From Bacteroidota bacterium (GTDB lineage Bacteria; Bacteroidota; Bacteroidia; Sphingobacteriales; Sphingobacteriaceae), in NCBI GenBank assembly GCA_026224775.1, contig JAMFRP010000011.1, positions 1-64,000 on the forward strand: a stretch of DNA of 64,000 nucleotides. The letters run 5' to 3'. Both the position numbers and the translations under genes were made by a program. The notes under the pieces were generated by a model. It worked only from the letters and a program-made list of their open reading frames with translations, had not been told where the DNA came from and made no database searches. This document shows, in pieces, positions 52,572-60,770 of the stretch; within the stretch, counting starts at the first letter, position 1; every line of letters starts with the position of its first letter.

Positions 52572-52946
52572 CTAAATAACTTTTGCACTCTTTTCAGTGT
52601 TTTTGATCACGATCATTTTAACGATCTGATCATTCTTTACGGTAAAAAAGTAATCCAGGTAGGTCGGGTCTGGGGCTTTGGATTTATCGTAATTTCCGTC
52701 GGTAAGGGCGGTTATTAAAAAATCGCCGTAATGTTCAATGATCTCGTCTGCCTTAAAAGTGACTTTTGGCGCGATAATTTCCTGATCAGCCCAATCCCTG
52801 ATCTTTTCTTTACCCCAAAAATTCCGGGCAAAATCGTTGACTAAGGCATCTTCCGAAAAGGTAGCTATATACGCTTTGCTGTCATGATCATTTGACGCTT
52901 TGATAAAGGTTTCGATAACTGCGGGTAATTTAACTTGCTTTGACAT
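52572..52946 (-). CDS. SnoaL/NTF2-like family protein
   Basis: This 124-residue single-domain protein has the SnoaL-like cone fold pattern: IETFIKASNDHDSKAYIATFSEDALVND, then WGKEKIRDWADQEI and a C-terminal YFTVKNDQIVKM-type strand. The length is normal for the family, which includes small isomerases, hydrolases and binding proteins. The specific substrate is unknown. It is encoded next to an AraC regulator in the same direction, 87 bp apart. Confidence 0.82.
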   Translation of the reverse strand: MSKQVKLPAVIETFIKASNDHDSKAYIATFSEDALVNDFARNFWGKEKIRDWADQEIIAPKVTFKADEIIEHYGDFLITALTDGNYDKSKAPDPTYLDYFFTVKNDQIVKMIVIKNTEKSAKVI

Positions 52947-53032
52947 GGCTATTGAATTTTGATAAATAATAGGTCAAAGGTACCCGGTATATAACAGGTC
53001 GCTTAATTCAAAACGTTCAAACTATCTACTCA

Positions 53033-53887
53033 TCAGCTCAAATTTGCCAGTTGGTACGCAGTCGGTGTCATGCCATATTCTTTTTTAAAGGCAAGGATAA
53101 AATTGGACTGATTGGCATAGCCCACTTGTGCGTAGACAGAGCCCGGCCGCTCCTGCGGCTGTTTCAGCAAGTTGGCCGCAAGCTGCATTTTTTGCCGGGT
53201 CAACCATCGCTGCGGAGACGTACCATAGCTGTTAAAAAATTTACGTTTGAACGTTGATAGGCTGGTATTGCACAAAAAGGCTAACTCATCTACGGAGATC
53301 GGGGTCGTGATATGACTTTCGGCTGCTTTACGGAACCTCATATCCTCGTTATCCTTTGCGATCATCGATAACGACTGTAGTTTCTCAGGGTTGGTTTGAA
53401 GCAGATATAACAACAATTCTTCCAGTTTGAGCAGTTTAAGTTGGTCTGAGAATTTCGACGGTGATTTTAATAACAGCAAAACGGAATTTATATAATTGCT
53501 GATAAATACATCTTGCCGGTAAGTAATAAAGGGTTGTTTGGGATGCATTTTTGAGTTGCCGTCACGCTCATATTTAATGCGGAAGTCAGCCAACACTTCA
53601 TTGGTAAAATAGATCGCCAGGTTATGGAAAAGGCCTTGTTCCGGTAACGCCTGGGAGACGAGCGAACTGCCTTTAGCAAGGATCATGATTTCGCCGGCGT
53701 CGAGCGCGGTGATATTGTAAGCATCGATAATTGTCTTTTTTCCCGCGATGATGATATCCACCATATTCTGATGAATGATGCTTTTGTTGTTTGCCGAACG
53801 GGTCGGTGATTGGTAAGAACGTATGATTACCGGTTTTCCCTGCTCTTCTACTGAATTGAAATCGTCGGGAAGATTATAAATTATCAA
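53033..53887 (-). CDS. AraC-family transcriptional regulator
   Basis: This 284-residue protein has a sensor-like N-terminal half and a C-terminal AraC DNA-binding domain at about 190-284. The domain contains two helix-turn-helix units: ISVDELAFLCNTSLSTFKRKF, and YAQVGYANQSNFILAFKKEYGMTP with the conserved GYANQSNFxxxFKKxxGxTP pattern. It lies directly upstream of the NTF2-like gene and probably regulates that gene or itself. The inducer is unknown. Confidence 0.9.
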   Translation of the reverse strand: MIIYNLPDDFNSVEEQGKPVIIRSYQSPTRSANNKSIIHQNMVDIIIAGKKTIIDAYNITALDAGEIMILAKGSSLVSQALPEQGLFHNLAIYFTNEVLADFRIKYERDGNSKMHPKQPFITYRQDVFISNYINSVLLLLKSPSKFSDQLKLLKLEELLLYLLQTNPEKLQSLSMIAKDNEDMRFRKAAESHITTPISVDELAFLCNTSLSTFKRKFFNSYGTSPQRWLTRQKMQLAANLLKQPQERPGSVYAQVGYANQSNFILAFKKEYGMTPTAYQLANLS

Positions 53888-53960
53888 TGCCTTTCTGATT
53901 TGAGATAGACAAATTTATACAATTAACTTAATGATTTTTTTCCTTTCCCTTTCCCGAAAT

Positions 53961-54554
53961 TCAGGAATAACGTTTCACCATCCGGGCCAGTTCCTGCTGT
54001 AGCGTACGGGTTTTATCCGCGTCATACCAGCCATGAACTTTGGGGATCAGTTCCCGGAGCTCCATCCCGTCGTCCTTCCATTGCTTCATCAACTGCTGTA
54101 AACCCGCCGGGCGCGGCCCCCAAAAACCAAGCGGTTTGAGGTCATCACTTAAAGCGATCAGCTTAGGTATCGAACGGCCGCCATCGGTCAGATGGGCATC
54201 CATGATTTCAGGATTGCTGTCACGCAGCACCAAACGCAGCTTAACCTTTTCCGGCACCAGTTTTTCCAGGACATGAAATAGCGGCACATTAAAAGCGGCA
54301 TCGCCGCACCAGCCCTCGGTAATGACCAACCAGGTAGTGGCCGGACCCGTATTTACCGCATCCAACAGCGCTGGAGTTATCCGGTAGTTTTCATCATAGT
54401 CGTCCATCAAAGCCGAGTTACTCTTTAGGTAAGGTCTCATTTTTTCAGCCGTCGCATCGGCGGGCGAAGAGGCCAGCGTTGCCATAATCACCCTCCGGTA
54501 ATCCGGGTAAGTCAGGGCCGTGTCTATAAGTTTTGTCGTATAATGGTAGGCCAT
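53961..54554 (-). CDS. Thioredoxin-fold protein with single-Cys WCGDA motif
   Basis: This 197-residue cytoplasmic protein carries TEGWCGDAAFNVP near residues 80-92. The normal WCxxC is WCGDA, so the resolving Cys is absent. PKLIALSDD follows at the cis-Pro position (residues about 130-138). It belongs to the thioredoxin 9 type often annotated in Bacteroidota as thioredoxin family protein. With a single Cys it could work by a monothiol mechanism. The neighbours do not indicate a pathway. Confidence 0.8.
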   Translation of the reverse strand: MAYHYTTKLIDTALTYPDYRRVIMATLASSPADATAEKMRPYLKSNSALMDDYDENYRITPALLDAVNTGPATTWLVITEGWCGDAAFNVPLFHVLEKLVPEKVKLRLVLRDSNPEIMDAHLTDGGRSIPKLIALSDDLKPLGFWGPRPAGLQQLMKQWKDDGMELRELIPKVHGWYDADKTRTLQQELARMVKRYS

Positions 54555-54748
54555 CAGCGTTATTTTTAAACGAAAATAAGCTATTCATAAAATTATCATA
54601 GCTGGCGCGCAAAATAGGACATCTCTATGGCAAAGCTAACCGTCTAACATGAAACAATCACGGGTTTCCTTAACCGGGGTTAAAGGCAATGCCAAATAAA
54701 GACGATAATCGTTTGACTAGCGTCAATAAATTTGGTTAATATCCTTTG

Positions 54749-55327
54749 TTAAAATAAAGTCAGCTGTACAAGGCTAACTTCATAAGCAGCTATCGCTTTC
54801 AATGTTTTCTGCAATACATCCTGCTTGTAATTGGTGGTGTCTGAATTACCTAAATATTTTGTCATCTGGCTCTTCATTTCAGCCAGCGCAGTAGTCAACG
54901 CGACATCGTAGTTTGGATATTTTTTACAGAAAACACAAAGCGGCCCGCTACTGCCGGCAGTACCGTAATTACAGCTTAAAGCATAAGTCCAAATGCCATT
55001 CGGCTCACGCCCGATACGAATTTCGCTTTGCTCCAGTTTAATATTCTCACGGTCTAAAAATTTCGGTGCTGTATACCAGCCGTATTGATTGAAAGCAATT
55101 TCCGTAAATCCGAACTCTAGTGCCCTGCGGTGTTCATTTATATTCATTAGGATCTGTCGGAAACTATCACCAAAACCTGCGAACCAGGCTAAAGATTTCG
55201 TGTCACCTTTTTCAATAACTGAAACAATTTCAGCCATAATCTCCCGGTCGAAGCGCATCAGGTGGTTACTGGCCATGTGCTCGTCAATGGCTTTTTTGGA
55301 CTGAAGGGTTAATGCAAACTTTTCCAT
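54749..55327 (-). CDS. Protein of unknown function, mobile-element type
   Basis: This 192-residue protein has no signal peptide. It has a segment ALSCNYGTAGSSGPLCVFCKK followed by ALTTALAEMKSQM, which reminds me of small proteins carried by Bacteroidota integrative elements; this is a weak recollection. A helical N-terminus (KKAIDEHMASNHLM) precedes it. It lies within an otherwise eroded stretch between a thioredoxin-like gene and a GC-rich palindrome. No function is assigned. Confidence 0.6.
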   Translation of the reverse strand: MEKFALTLQSKKAIDEHMASNHLMRFDREIMAEIVSVIEKGDTKSLAWFAGFGDSFRQILMNINEHRRALEFGFTEIAFNQYGWYTAPKFLDRENIKLEQSEIRIGREPNGIWTYALSCNYGTAGSSGPLCVFCKKYPNYDVALTTALAEMKSQMTKYLGNSDTTNYKQDVLQKTLKAIAAYEVSLVQLTLF

Positions 55328-55355
55328 AAGCTAAAAATTAAGTTTATATATACCC

Positions 55356-55387
55356 TTGACTGGCACCTGTATAGCGCGCTACCTTTG
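55356..55387 (+). promoter_or_regulatory. Bacteroidota-type promoter pointing into eroded region
   Basis: TTG at 55356-55358 is followed after 21 nt by TACCTTTG (55380-55387), a perfect TAnnTTTG box. No intact gene follows on the plus strand, so it may serve a lost gene or a small RNA. Confidence 0.4.
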
Positions 55388-55438
55388 TGGTAAAAACTTA
55401 TTTTTAGCGAAAAAGTGTGCTAACCAGAAGACAGCGCT

Positions 55439-55525
55439 TTATAGCATTGCCTGATTGAACATGCTCACCAGTATTGAAGTCGTCATTAATAAGCCAATAA
55501 AGGCAACTGCCGTGGTTTTGGTCAT
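55439..55525 (-). CDS. Possible 28-residue membrane peptide
   Basis: An open frame from the ATG at 55525 encodes MTKTTAVAFIGLLMTTSIL and ends FNQAML; it is one hydrophobic segment. It could be a small membrane protein or chance. A longer reading from 55678 would cross the GC-rich palindrome and is unlikely. Confidence 0.22.
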   Translation of the reverse strand: MTKTTAVAFIGLLMTTSILVSMFNQAML

Positions 55526-55590
55526 CGCAGGGACGGCCTCAGCCGCCTGCGATGGCGAAGCGTAACCAAAACGGCGGCTGTAGCCCTCTG

Positions 55591-55659
55591 CCGGTAAAGC
55601 GGGTGAACCGCAGTGACGTGCGCGAAGCGCGCAAAGTGGAGGTGAACCGGCTTTACCGG
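55591..55659. repeat. GC-rich nested palindrome
   Basis: Perfect 10-base arms CCGGTAAAGC (55591-55600) and GCTTTACCGG (55650-55659) enclose a second hairpin (GCGC-GAA-GCGC near 55620). The base composition is far from the AT-rich surroundings. It looks like an imported extragenic palindrome or element-borne structure. The rest of 55660-56324 shows only broken frames, such as GIEGNYWKLIYNTPKS near 55932, that I could not assign. Confidence 0.5.
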
Positions 55660-56324
55660 TATGCAAGTCAACAGTCATTCAATATTATGCTGTCATTGCT
55701 TATTTTTGCATACCAATTGAAAAATCATGAGACAACGAATAAAAGAAAGGTTCTGTCTGCTACATCAGCAATTAAACACAAAACCACGAAAAGAAAACGT
55801 TCCAGCAATTCGGATAGTGTCCAAACCCAGCGAGATGGCATAAGCAGGGCTGTCCGCTCAAAAAAGATGCTAAAAAAACTATTGAATAACCATATTCAAT
55901 ACAAGCCTTTACCCGGTTAAAGGAAACACGAGGTATCGAAGGCAACTACTGGAAACTCATTTATAACACGCCTAAATCTTAATAGGCTAGTCTAATGATC
56001 GGGCTTTTTACAACCGCTTTGTATGCAGACCAAAGTGACCTCTGACCCACTATTTCCTTAAATATCGAACACAGAACAGGTGGCTAAAGGCAGCAAGACG
56101 ACTTACATAGACATTATGCACAATGAGTTGCAAAACAGCTCACAAAGATTTATGAGGTGAAAGACACGCACTTCTCAAACAGCTTTACATTACCATCAAG
56201 GTTTACCAGAAATCTATAACAAGTCCTGGCGCGAAAACAGCTTACACGTTCGCCGCCGACATCAGCGCATTTCTGGAAAGAAGTCGAGAGTCGACTTCCT
56301 GGCCTTTTAGCTCTTCAACCGTTG

Positions 56325-57653
56325 TTAAACACCCGTTATGAATCGCACAAAACCAAGCACAAGACTCAATAGGATTAGGTAAATAATATTCAGGTTAAAC
56401 TTTATTAAAAGTATCAGGGAAATTAGCACCCACATTAATGAAACAAGGTTAAGATGCGACAACAGGACTCCGCCCGGAAAAATAACATCTTTTCCAAGAT
56501 AGATGGTTAAGTTAAGAATAACCCCTACTACGGCAGCAGTAACCAGTTTCAGAACGGCGCTGACGGTCTCATTCCCGTGTGATTTCTCGATCAAAGGGCC
56601 GCCGGCAAAAATGTATAAAAAACACGGCAGAAAAGTATAATACACCGTGAGCAACAAAGCTAAAATGCCCATGAGTAACGAGGCGTGAAAATGATTGTAA
56701 CCCGCCATGAAACCTACGAATCCAACCACTATGATTAATGGTCCCGGCGTTGTTTCGGCCAATGCAAAACCGTCCACCATTTGCATTTTAGATAACCAGG
56801 CAAACTTTCCTACCGCAAACTGCGCCACATAGGGTAAAACTGTATAAGACCCGCCCACGGTAAAGAATGCGGTTTGTGTAAAAAAAAGAATGAGTTTTTG
56901 CCAGAACGAGCTGACCGGTAAAAAAAACAAGCAGCAAACAAATGGCAATAACCATAGCAAGAGAAAGACACTAAGTTGAATAAGCGTATTTTTCCAACTA
57001 AAGCTTTCCGACCGGGTTGCGGAAGCTTTATTAATATAATAACGCTGTTCATCGGCAAGTTCCTGTTCTTTAGCCAGTCTATTTCCCAGTAATAATTGTG
57101 GCCGGAAATAATGTATCATAACGGCTATAACAATAGTTGCGCTAATGATCAGCAAAAGTGAAATATTGAAAATAAAAATGCAGATGAAGGCTATACCAGC
57201 AACCAAATAATGCAGTGAACTTTGTAATGATTTTTTAGCCACGCGGTAAAGTGCGACAATTATCAGTGCGATTACTGCCGGCTTCAGGCCATTAAATAAT
57301 GAATAGATCCAGGGTAAGTTTCCGAATGACACGTAAATACTACTTAGGATCAGGAGGATAAACATAGATGGCAACACAAACAAAACTCCAGCAGCTATAC
57401 CTCCCTTTGTCCCGTGCAAAGCCTTGCCGGTATAGATGGCTAACTGCTGGGCTTCAGGACCCGGTAAAAGCATGCAGAGACTAAGCGCATGAAAAAAACG
57501 ACTATTGCTGATCCACTGTTTTTTGTCGACTAAGAAATCATGCATCAGCGCAATATGACCAGCTGTTCCGCCGAAGCTTATCCAACCTAATTTAAACCAA
57601 AAACGTAAAGCTTCCTTAAATTCAGGAGTTTCCTCCGAGGGGGGATTTATCAT
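56325..57653 (-). CDS. chrA: Chromate transporter, ChrA family (two CHR domains)
   Basis: This 442-residue inner-membrane protein has about ten to twelve hydrophobic segments in two CHR domains. The first has LGWISFGGTAGHIALMHDF and LPGPEAQQLAIYTG; the second has FFTVGGSYTVLPYVAQF and ETTPGPLIIVVGFVGFMAGY. These FGG and PGP motifs are the family's signature. ChrA exports chromate and so gives chromate resistance, though some homologues carry other oxyanions. It lies downstream of the ECF sigma/anti-sigma pair with a 120-bp gap and may or may not be part of that operon. Confidence 0.92.
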   Translation of the reverse strand: MINPPSEETPEFKEALRFWFKLGWISFGGTAGHIALMHDFLVDKKQWISNSRFFHALSLCMLLPGPEAQQLAIYTGKALHGTKGGIAAGVLFVLPSMFILLILSSIYVSFGNLPWIYSLFNGLKPAVIALIIVALYRVAKKSLQSSLHYLVAGIAFICIFIFNISLLLIISATIVIAVMIHYFRPQLLLGNRLAKEQELADEQRYYINKASATRSESFSWKNTLIQLSVFLLLWLLPFVCCLFFLPVSSFWQKLILFFTQTAFFTVGGSYTVLPYVAQFAVGKFAWLSKMQMVDGFALAETTPGPLIIVVGFVGFMAGYNHFHASLLMGILALLLTVYYTFLPCFLYIFAGGPLIEKSHGNETVSAVLKLVTAAVVGVILNLTIYLGKDVIFPGGVLLSHLNLVSLMWVLISLILLIKFNLNIIYLILLSLVLGFVRFITGV

Positions 57654-57773
57654 TGTTAAAGATACGAAACCAGCTTCGGTTTACCTTAAAAATAGTCCAT
57701 TTTCAGCCCTTAAAAACGACTTGGTTAAAGAATATTATCAGGTGATAGTCATCGTAAAAAAGTCCCGTCAGAA

Positions 57774-58067
57774 TCACCGTTGATTATTGATTTTATCAGC
57801 TAATGTTTTTTTTAGGGTTCTTTTATAGTCATCATCCAGCTTAATCTCAATTGTAGGGTCTGTTTTTAAAAGGTTACGCACCATATCGCTTATTAACAGG
57901 CTTTGCTGCTCATAAACGCGGCAGATATAACAACCCGCCAAATGAATTTTCAATTCCAACTTTTCTCTGTCAGAGAGTTCCTCGCCCTGTTTTTTTTCTA
58001 TCAGATAGGTCGCCTGTCTACAGTTGTAGGCAATTTTTTCCAGGTCTGTTTTTAATTCCTTTTTCAT
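57774..58067 (-). CDS. ZAS-type anti-sigma factor
   Basis: This 97-residue cytoplasmic protein has HLAGCYICRVY, giving the HxxxCxxC zinc-binding motif of ZAS anti-sigma factors, together with an upstream Cys (NCRQAT). No transmembrane segment is present. ZAS proteins hold the ECF sigma factor inactive; many respond to thiol oxidation by losing zinc. It starts 4 bp after the stop of the sigma gene, so the pair is translationally coupled. The redox gene set around it fits a thiol-oxidative signal, which is inference. Confidence 0.82.
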   Translation of the reverse strand: MKKELKTDLEKIAYNCRQATYLIEKKQGEELSDREKLELKIHLAGCYICRVYEQQSLLISDMVRNLLKTDPTIEIKLDDDYKRTLKKTLADKINNQR

Positions 58068-58071
58068 TTGC

Positions 58072-58674
58072 TTAGATCCAGTTTTTTTGCATGCAAGATC
58101 TCAAGTTTACCTTTGCCCGGTGAATGATCACCCAAAAGTTAGCGGATGTAATCTTCAGTTCTTTACAGATGGTCACCGTAACGGTTTCATCCAAGTGTTT
58201 CATTGTAAATACGGAAAGCCATAGCGGAGGAAGTTTTGCCATGCATTTTTGAAGTATAATATTAAACTCTTTATGATGCAGCGGGTCTTGTTCCTCTATG
58301 CCGAAAGGTGCCGGCCAGTGTTCTTTTTTCCAATTGTTCAGATCCGGATCAAAAAACTCCATATCCTGCTCCTTAACATCTGCAGCATTCCGGCTCATTA
58401 GTCTGTTTTTTTTCCGGTAAACATCGATCACTTTATATTTAATGATTGCCGTTAACCAGGTACGTTCTGTACTATTCCCTTTAAAGGAGCTTGTTTTTTC
58501 CAAAGCGGATAAAAAGGTTTCCTGAACAAGATCTCTTGCCAGCTCGTCGTCATTCAATCGCCTTAGTGCATAGGCATACAAATAATCAGCATGCAGATCT
58601 ACCCATAAATGTGGCTGTAAATTGCCCTTATTTATGTGTAGTGTTTCCCCAGCCATTGTTAGTTCGGTTCCCAT
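58072..58674 (-). CDS. ECF RNA polymerase sigma factor
   Basis: This 200-residue protein has sigma region 2 at about 25-95 (LYAYALRRLNDDELARDLVQETF, RTWLTAIIKYKVIDVYRKK) and region 4 at about 135-195 (LPPLWLSVFTMKHLDETVTVTICKELKIT). The YxxAxRxLxDxxxAxDLVQETF pattern is diagnostic for ECF sigma factors. A start at the second in-frame ATG (seven codons in) is also possible. The promoter TTGTAAGG-N13-TCCGAC upstream matches four others nearby, which suggests autoregulation and a local regulon. Confidence 0.93.
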   Translation of the reverse strand: MGTELTMAGETLHINKGNLQPHLWVDLHADYLYAYALRRLNDDELARDLVQETFLSALEKTSSFKGNSTERTWLTAIIKYKVIDVYRKKNRLMSRNAADVKEQDMEFFDPDLNNWKKEHWPAPFGIEEQDPLHHKEFNIILQKCMAKLPPLWLSVFTMKHLDETVTVTICKELKITSANFWVIIHRAKVNLRSCMQKNWI

Positions 58675-58710
58675 AATGCCTCGTTGTGAAATTGTAAGCT
58701 TTGCCTGTTA

Positions 58711-58737
58711 GTCGGACATCTAAACAAATCCTTACAA
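58711..58737 (-). promoter_or_regulatory. ECF sigma-dependent promoter of the sigma gene
   Basis: Read on the minus strand, TTGTAAGG (58737-58730), a 13-nt spacer and TCCGAC (58716-58711). It lies 37 bp upstream of the sigma ATG. Confidence 0.7.
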
Positions 58738-58754
58738 AATAAAACGTTTTTTCG

Positions 58755-59243
58755 CTATTTATTGGACACGCTATTATCCAATGTTACCTGGTTAGCTAAT
58801 GCCAGCAGTTGCGCGGCATCTAAAAAGCCCTCTGACTTTTTCAGGATCTGGCCGTTGCTATCTATGAAAAGCAGTGTCGGATAGCTATCCACCGCAAATT
58901 GATCGGCAAATCCCACACCGTCACCCTTTTCCATATCCATAGAAACATTGATAAAATGCGCATTGAAGTAAGCAGCGACTCCTGCGTTGGTAAATGTTTG
59001 CGCTTTAAGATCCTTGCAAGGGCCGCACCAGGCTGCATAAGCATCAACAAAGACGACCTGTTTTTTTTGTCTGGCCATTTGAAGCACTTTAGTCCATTTC
59101 TGATCTGTGAAACTGATCTTTTCTTTGGCTATTCGATTGTTTTGTGCGAGGGTGCTTCTCCCAACCAGTAGGCAACACCCGATAACCATCAGGCAGCTGA
59201 ATAGCCGCTGCAACGAGGCATGTTTACTGATCTTATTTCTCAT
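58755..59243 (-). CDS. Secreted thioredoxin-family protein (CGPC)
   Basis: This protein of 162 residues (ATG at 59243; MRNKISKHAS) has a signal peptide ending about residue 34 (GRSTLAQ). The active site is AAWCGPCKDLK, and SYPTLLFID carries the cis-Pro. It is a periplasmic thiol-disulfide reductase of the thioredoxin family, with a TFTNAGVAAYFNAHF segment like the DsbD-gamma/thioredoxin 7 type. The start overlaps the end of the peroxiredoxin gene by 11 nt, so the two are translationally coupled. Confidence 0.86.
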   Translation of the reverse strand: MRNKISKHASLQRLFSCLMVIGCCLLVGRSTLAQNNRIAKEKISFTDQKWTKVLQMARQKKQVVFVDAYAAWCGPCKDLKAQTFTNAGVAAYFNAHFINVSMDMEKGDGVGFADQFAVDSYPTLLFIDSNGQILKKSEGFLDAAQLLALANQVTLDNSVSNK

Positions 59244-59922
59244 TAGCTTTTGCTGCATTTTCTTTGACCAGTGCCGCAGCTACCGATTGTAAAAGATCCG
59301 AACCGATACGCTGCTTAAAATCAGGATTAATGTACTCAAACTGGATAATGCCCTTTTGATCAAGGATGAATACAGATGGTACAGGCAGCAATTTATCGAC
59401 ATTTTTTCCATCAGACCCTGCCACTAATATACTGCTATAAGCGGCAGGCGCTTTGAAAGCGATGCCGAATTCTTTGGAAACGGTCAGGTTAGCATCCGAT
59501 AAGAGCGTATAGGTTAACTGATGTTTTCCGATGCTCTTGGTGAGGTTATCCGGGCTGTCAGTGCTAATAGCGATTAACTGGTAACCCATTTTAACCAGGT
59601 CACCCTGGACAGCCTGCAGTCCTGCCAATTCTTTATTGCAGAAAGGGCACCAACCACCACGATAGAAAACCAGGATGGTCGGCTTTTCGCTTATTTTGGC
59701 ATTCAAGTCATAAGATTTCCCACCGGCATCTGGAACCACAACCGCCGGAATGGATTCGCCGATCAGTAAGGGGCTGATACCAGTTGGTTCGGCAGGGATA
59801 GCATTTTTTGTCATAGTGGTATCGGATATCTGGTTACGCAAAGTGTTGGCTTTGCTAACGCTGTGTATAAGCGCTGCGGGCAACAGGGCGCAAAGCAGGC
59901 ATTGGATTAGTTTTCTTTTCAT
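59233..59922 (-). CDS. AhpC/TSA-family peroxiredoxin-like protein, secreted
   Basis: This 229-residue protein has a signal peptide (1-25, HSVSKA). The thioredoxin fold carries FYRGGWCPFCNKELAGL, where the first Cys aligns with the peroxidatic Cys of AhpC/TSA-type proteins. AISTDSPDNL and VPSVFILDQKGII follow. It probably reduces peroxides in the periplasm, with the downstream thioredoxin as a likely reductant. It is the middle gene of the group 60178-58755 behind the ECF promoter at 60204-60230. Confidence 0.86.
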   Translation of the reverse strand: MKRKLIQCLLCALLPAALIHSVSKANTLRNQISDTTMTKNAIPAEPTGISPLLIGESIPAVVVPDAGGKSYDLNAKISEKPTILVFYRGGWCPFCNKELAGLQAVQGDLVKMGYQLIAISTDSPDNLTKSIGKHQLTYTLLSDANLTVSKEFGIAFKAPAAYSSILVAGSDGKNVDKLLPVPSVFILDQKGIIQFEYINPDFKQRIGSDLLQSVAAALVKENAAKANEK

Positions 59923-59980
59923 TAGCGTTTTTCATTAATGGACTAAAACAGCGGGCCATCACAGCCCGCTGTCATCCGCC

Positions 59981-60178
59981 TTACATTTTGGTGGAATCTT
60001 TTTTCATTTTGTCGTTGGACATTTTACTCATTTTCTTTTTAGACATTTTCTTATGGTCCATCTTGGACATTTTTTTGCTTGTGTCCGTTGCCATTTTGTC
60101 TTGTGCCTGAACATTTACAGATAAGAAAAGCGCTACCGCTGCTGCTGCGCAGATCATTTTTAAATTCGTTGTTTTCAT
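59981..60178 (-). CDS. Small secreted Met/Lys-rich protein (MXKDX-repeat type)
   Basis: This 65-residue protein has a clear signal peptide (1-25, NVQAQ) and a mature part built from short KKMSKM-like units with a few Asp and one His. It corresponds to the pentapeptide MXKDX-repeat proteins of Bacteroidota and Proteobacteria, whose role is not known. Methionine-rich exported peptides may scavenge oxidants or bind metal ions, which is inference. It is the first gene behind an ECF-type promoter and 58 bp ahead of the peroxiredoxin gene. Confidence 0.75.
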   Translation of the reverse strand: MKTTNLKMICAAAAVALFLSVNVQAQDKMATDTSKKMSKMDHKKMSKKKMSKMSNDKMKKDSTKM

Positions 60179-60203
60179 TTTCTAGTTATTGATTTATGGT
60201 TTA

Positions 60204-60230
60204 GTCGGGCAACCGTACAAAACCTTACAA
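60204..60230 (-). promoter_or_regulatory. ECF sigma-dependent promoter of the Met/Lys-rich protein operon
   Basis: Read on the minus strand, TTGTAAGG (60230-60223), a 13-nt spacer and CCCGAC (60209-60204). The ATG at 60178 lies 26 bp downstream. Confidence 0.7.
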
Positions 60231-60306
60231 AGATTTTTAGCTATTTTGAGGTATTACTCAAGTGCCCTAACCTCTTCTAACTATTTCTAAAAAAACAAAA
60301 TATTTT

Positions 60307-60333
60307 TTGTAAGGATATCGTTTATCTTACGAC
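60307..60333 (+). promoter_or_regulatory. ECF sigma-dependent promoter of the ABM monooxygenase gene
   Basis: TTGTAAGG (60307-60314), a 13-nt spacer and TACGAC (60328-60333). The gene starts at 60426, so the leader is about 85 nt. Confidence 0.72.
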
Positions 60334-60425
60334 GAACTGACTGGGAATGATTATCTCCGGTAGGTGGAATTATCATTTTTCTTTAGTATTAACCTATTCG
60401 TAAACTAAATTTCAAACAACGTATT

Positions 60426-60719
60426 ATGGTAAAATTCGCTTTATTGGCTCGTTTAGAGGCCAAACCCGGAAAAGAACAGGAAGTCGCCGACTTCATTAAA
60501 AGCGCCTTGCCGCTTGCGCAACAGGAAACACAAACAGTTAGCTGGTATGCTTTGCAAATTGGTCCGTCTACGTTTGGTATCTTCGACACTTTCGAAACCG
60601 AAGAAGGAAGAAAGGCACATTTAGGCGGACAGATCGCAGCCGCGCTGATGGCTAAAGCACCGGAACTGCTGGCAAAGGATCCTATTATAGAACAGGTAGA
60701 CTTACTGGCGGTTAAGTAA
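60426..60719 (+). CDS. Antibiotic biosynthesis monooxygenase (ABM) domain protein
   Basis: This 97-residue single-domain protein has the dimeric ferredoxin-like ABM fold: ALLARLEAKPGKEQEVADFI, then VSWYALQIGPSTFGIFDTFE and HLGGQIAAALMAKAPELL. The family includes cofactor-less monooxygenases and quinone- or aldehyde-handling enzymes; no specific substrate can be given. It is monocistronic between an ECF-type promoter and a strong bidirectional terminator. Confidence 0.87.
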   Translation: MVKFALLARLEAKPGKEQEVADFIKSALPLAQQETQTVSWYALQIGPSTFGIFDTFETEEGRKAHLGGQIAAALMAKAPELLAKDPIIEQVDLLAVK

Positions 60720-60720
60720 A

Positions 60721-60755
60721 AAAGAGCTTCGGTCATTAGCCGAAGCTCTTTTTTT
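60721..60755. terminator. Bidirectional rho-independent terminator
   Basis: Perfect 12-base arms (60721-60732 and 60740-60751), a 7-nt loop and a T run to 60755 lie between convergent genes ending at 60719 (plus) and 60771 (minus). Confidence 0.88.
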
Positions 60756-60770
60756 ATAATGCTAAACCCT

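Noticed and set aside
55552-55920. Plus-strand open frame of 122 codons
   Set aside because: The first half runs through the GC-rich palindrome, the second half is lysine-rich and AT-rich, and no motif or promoter supports it.
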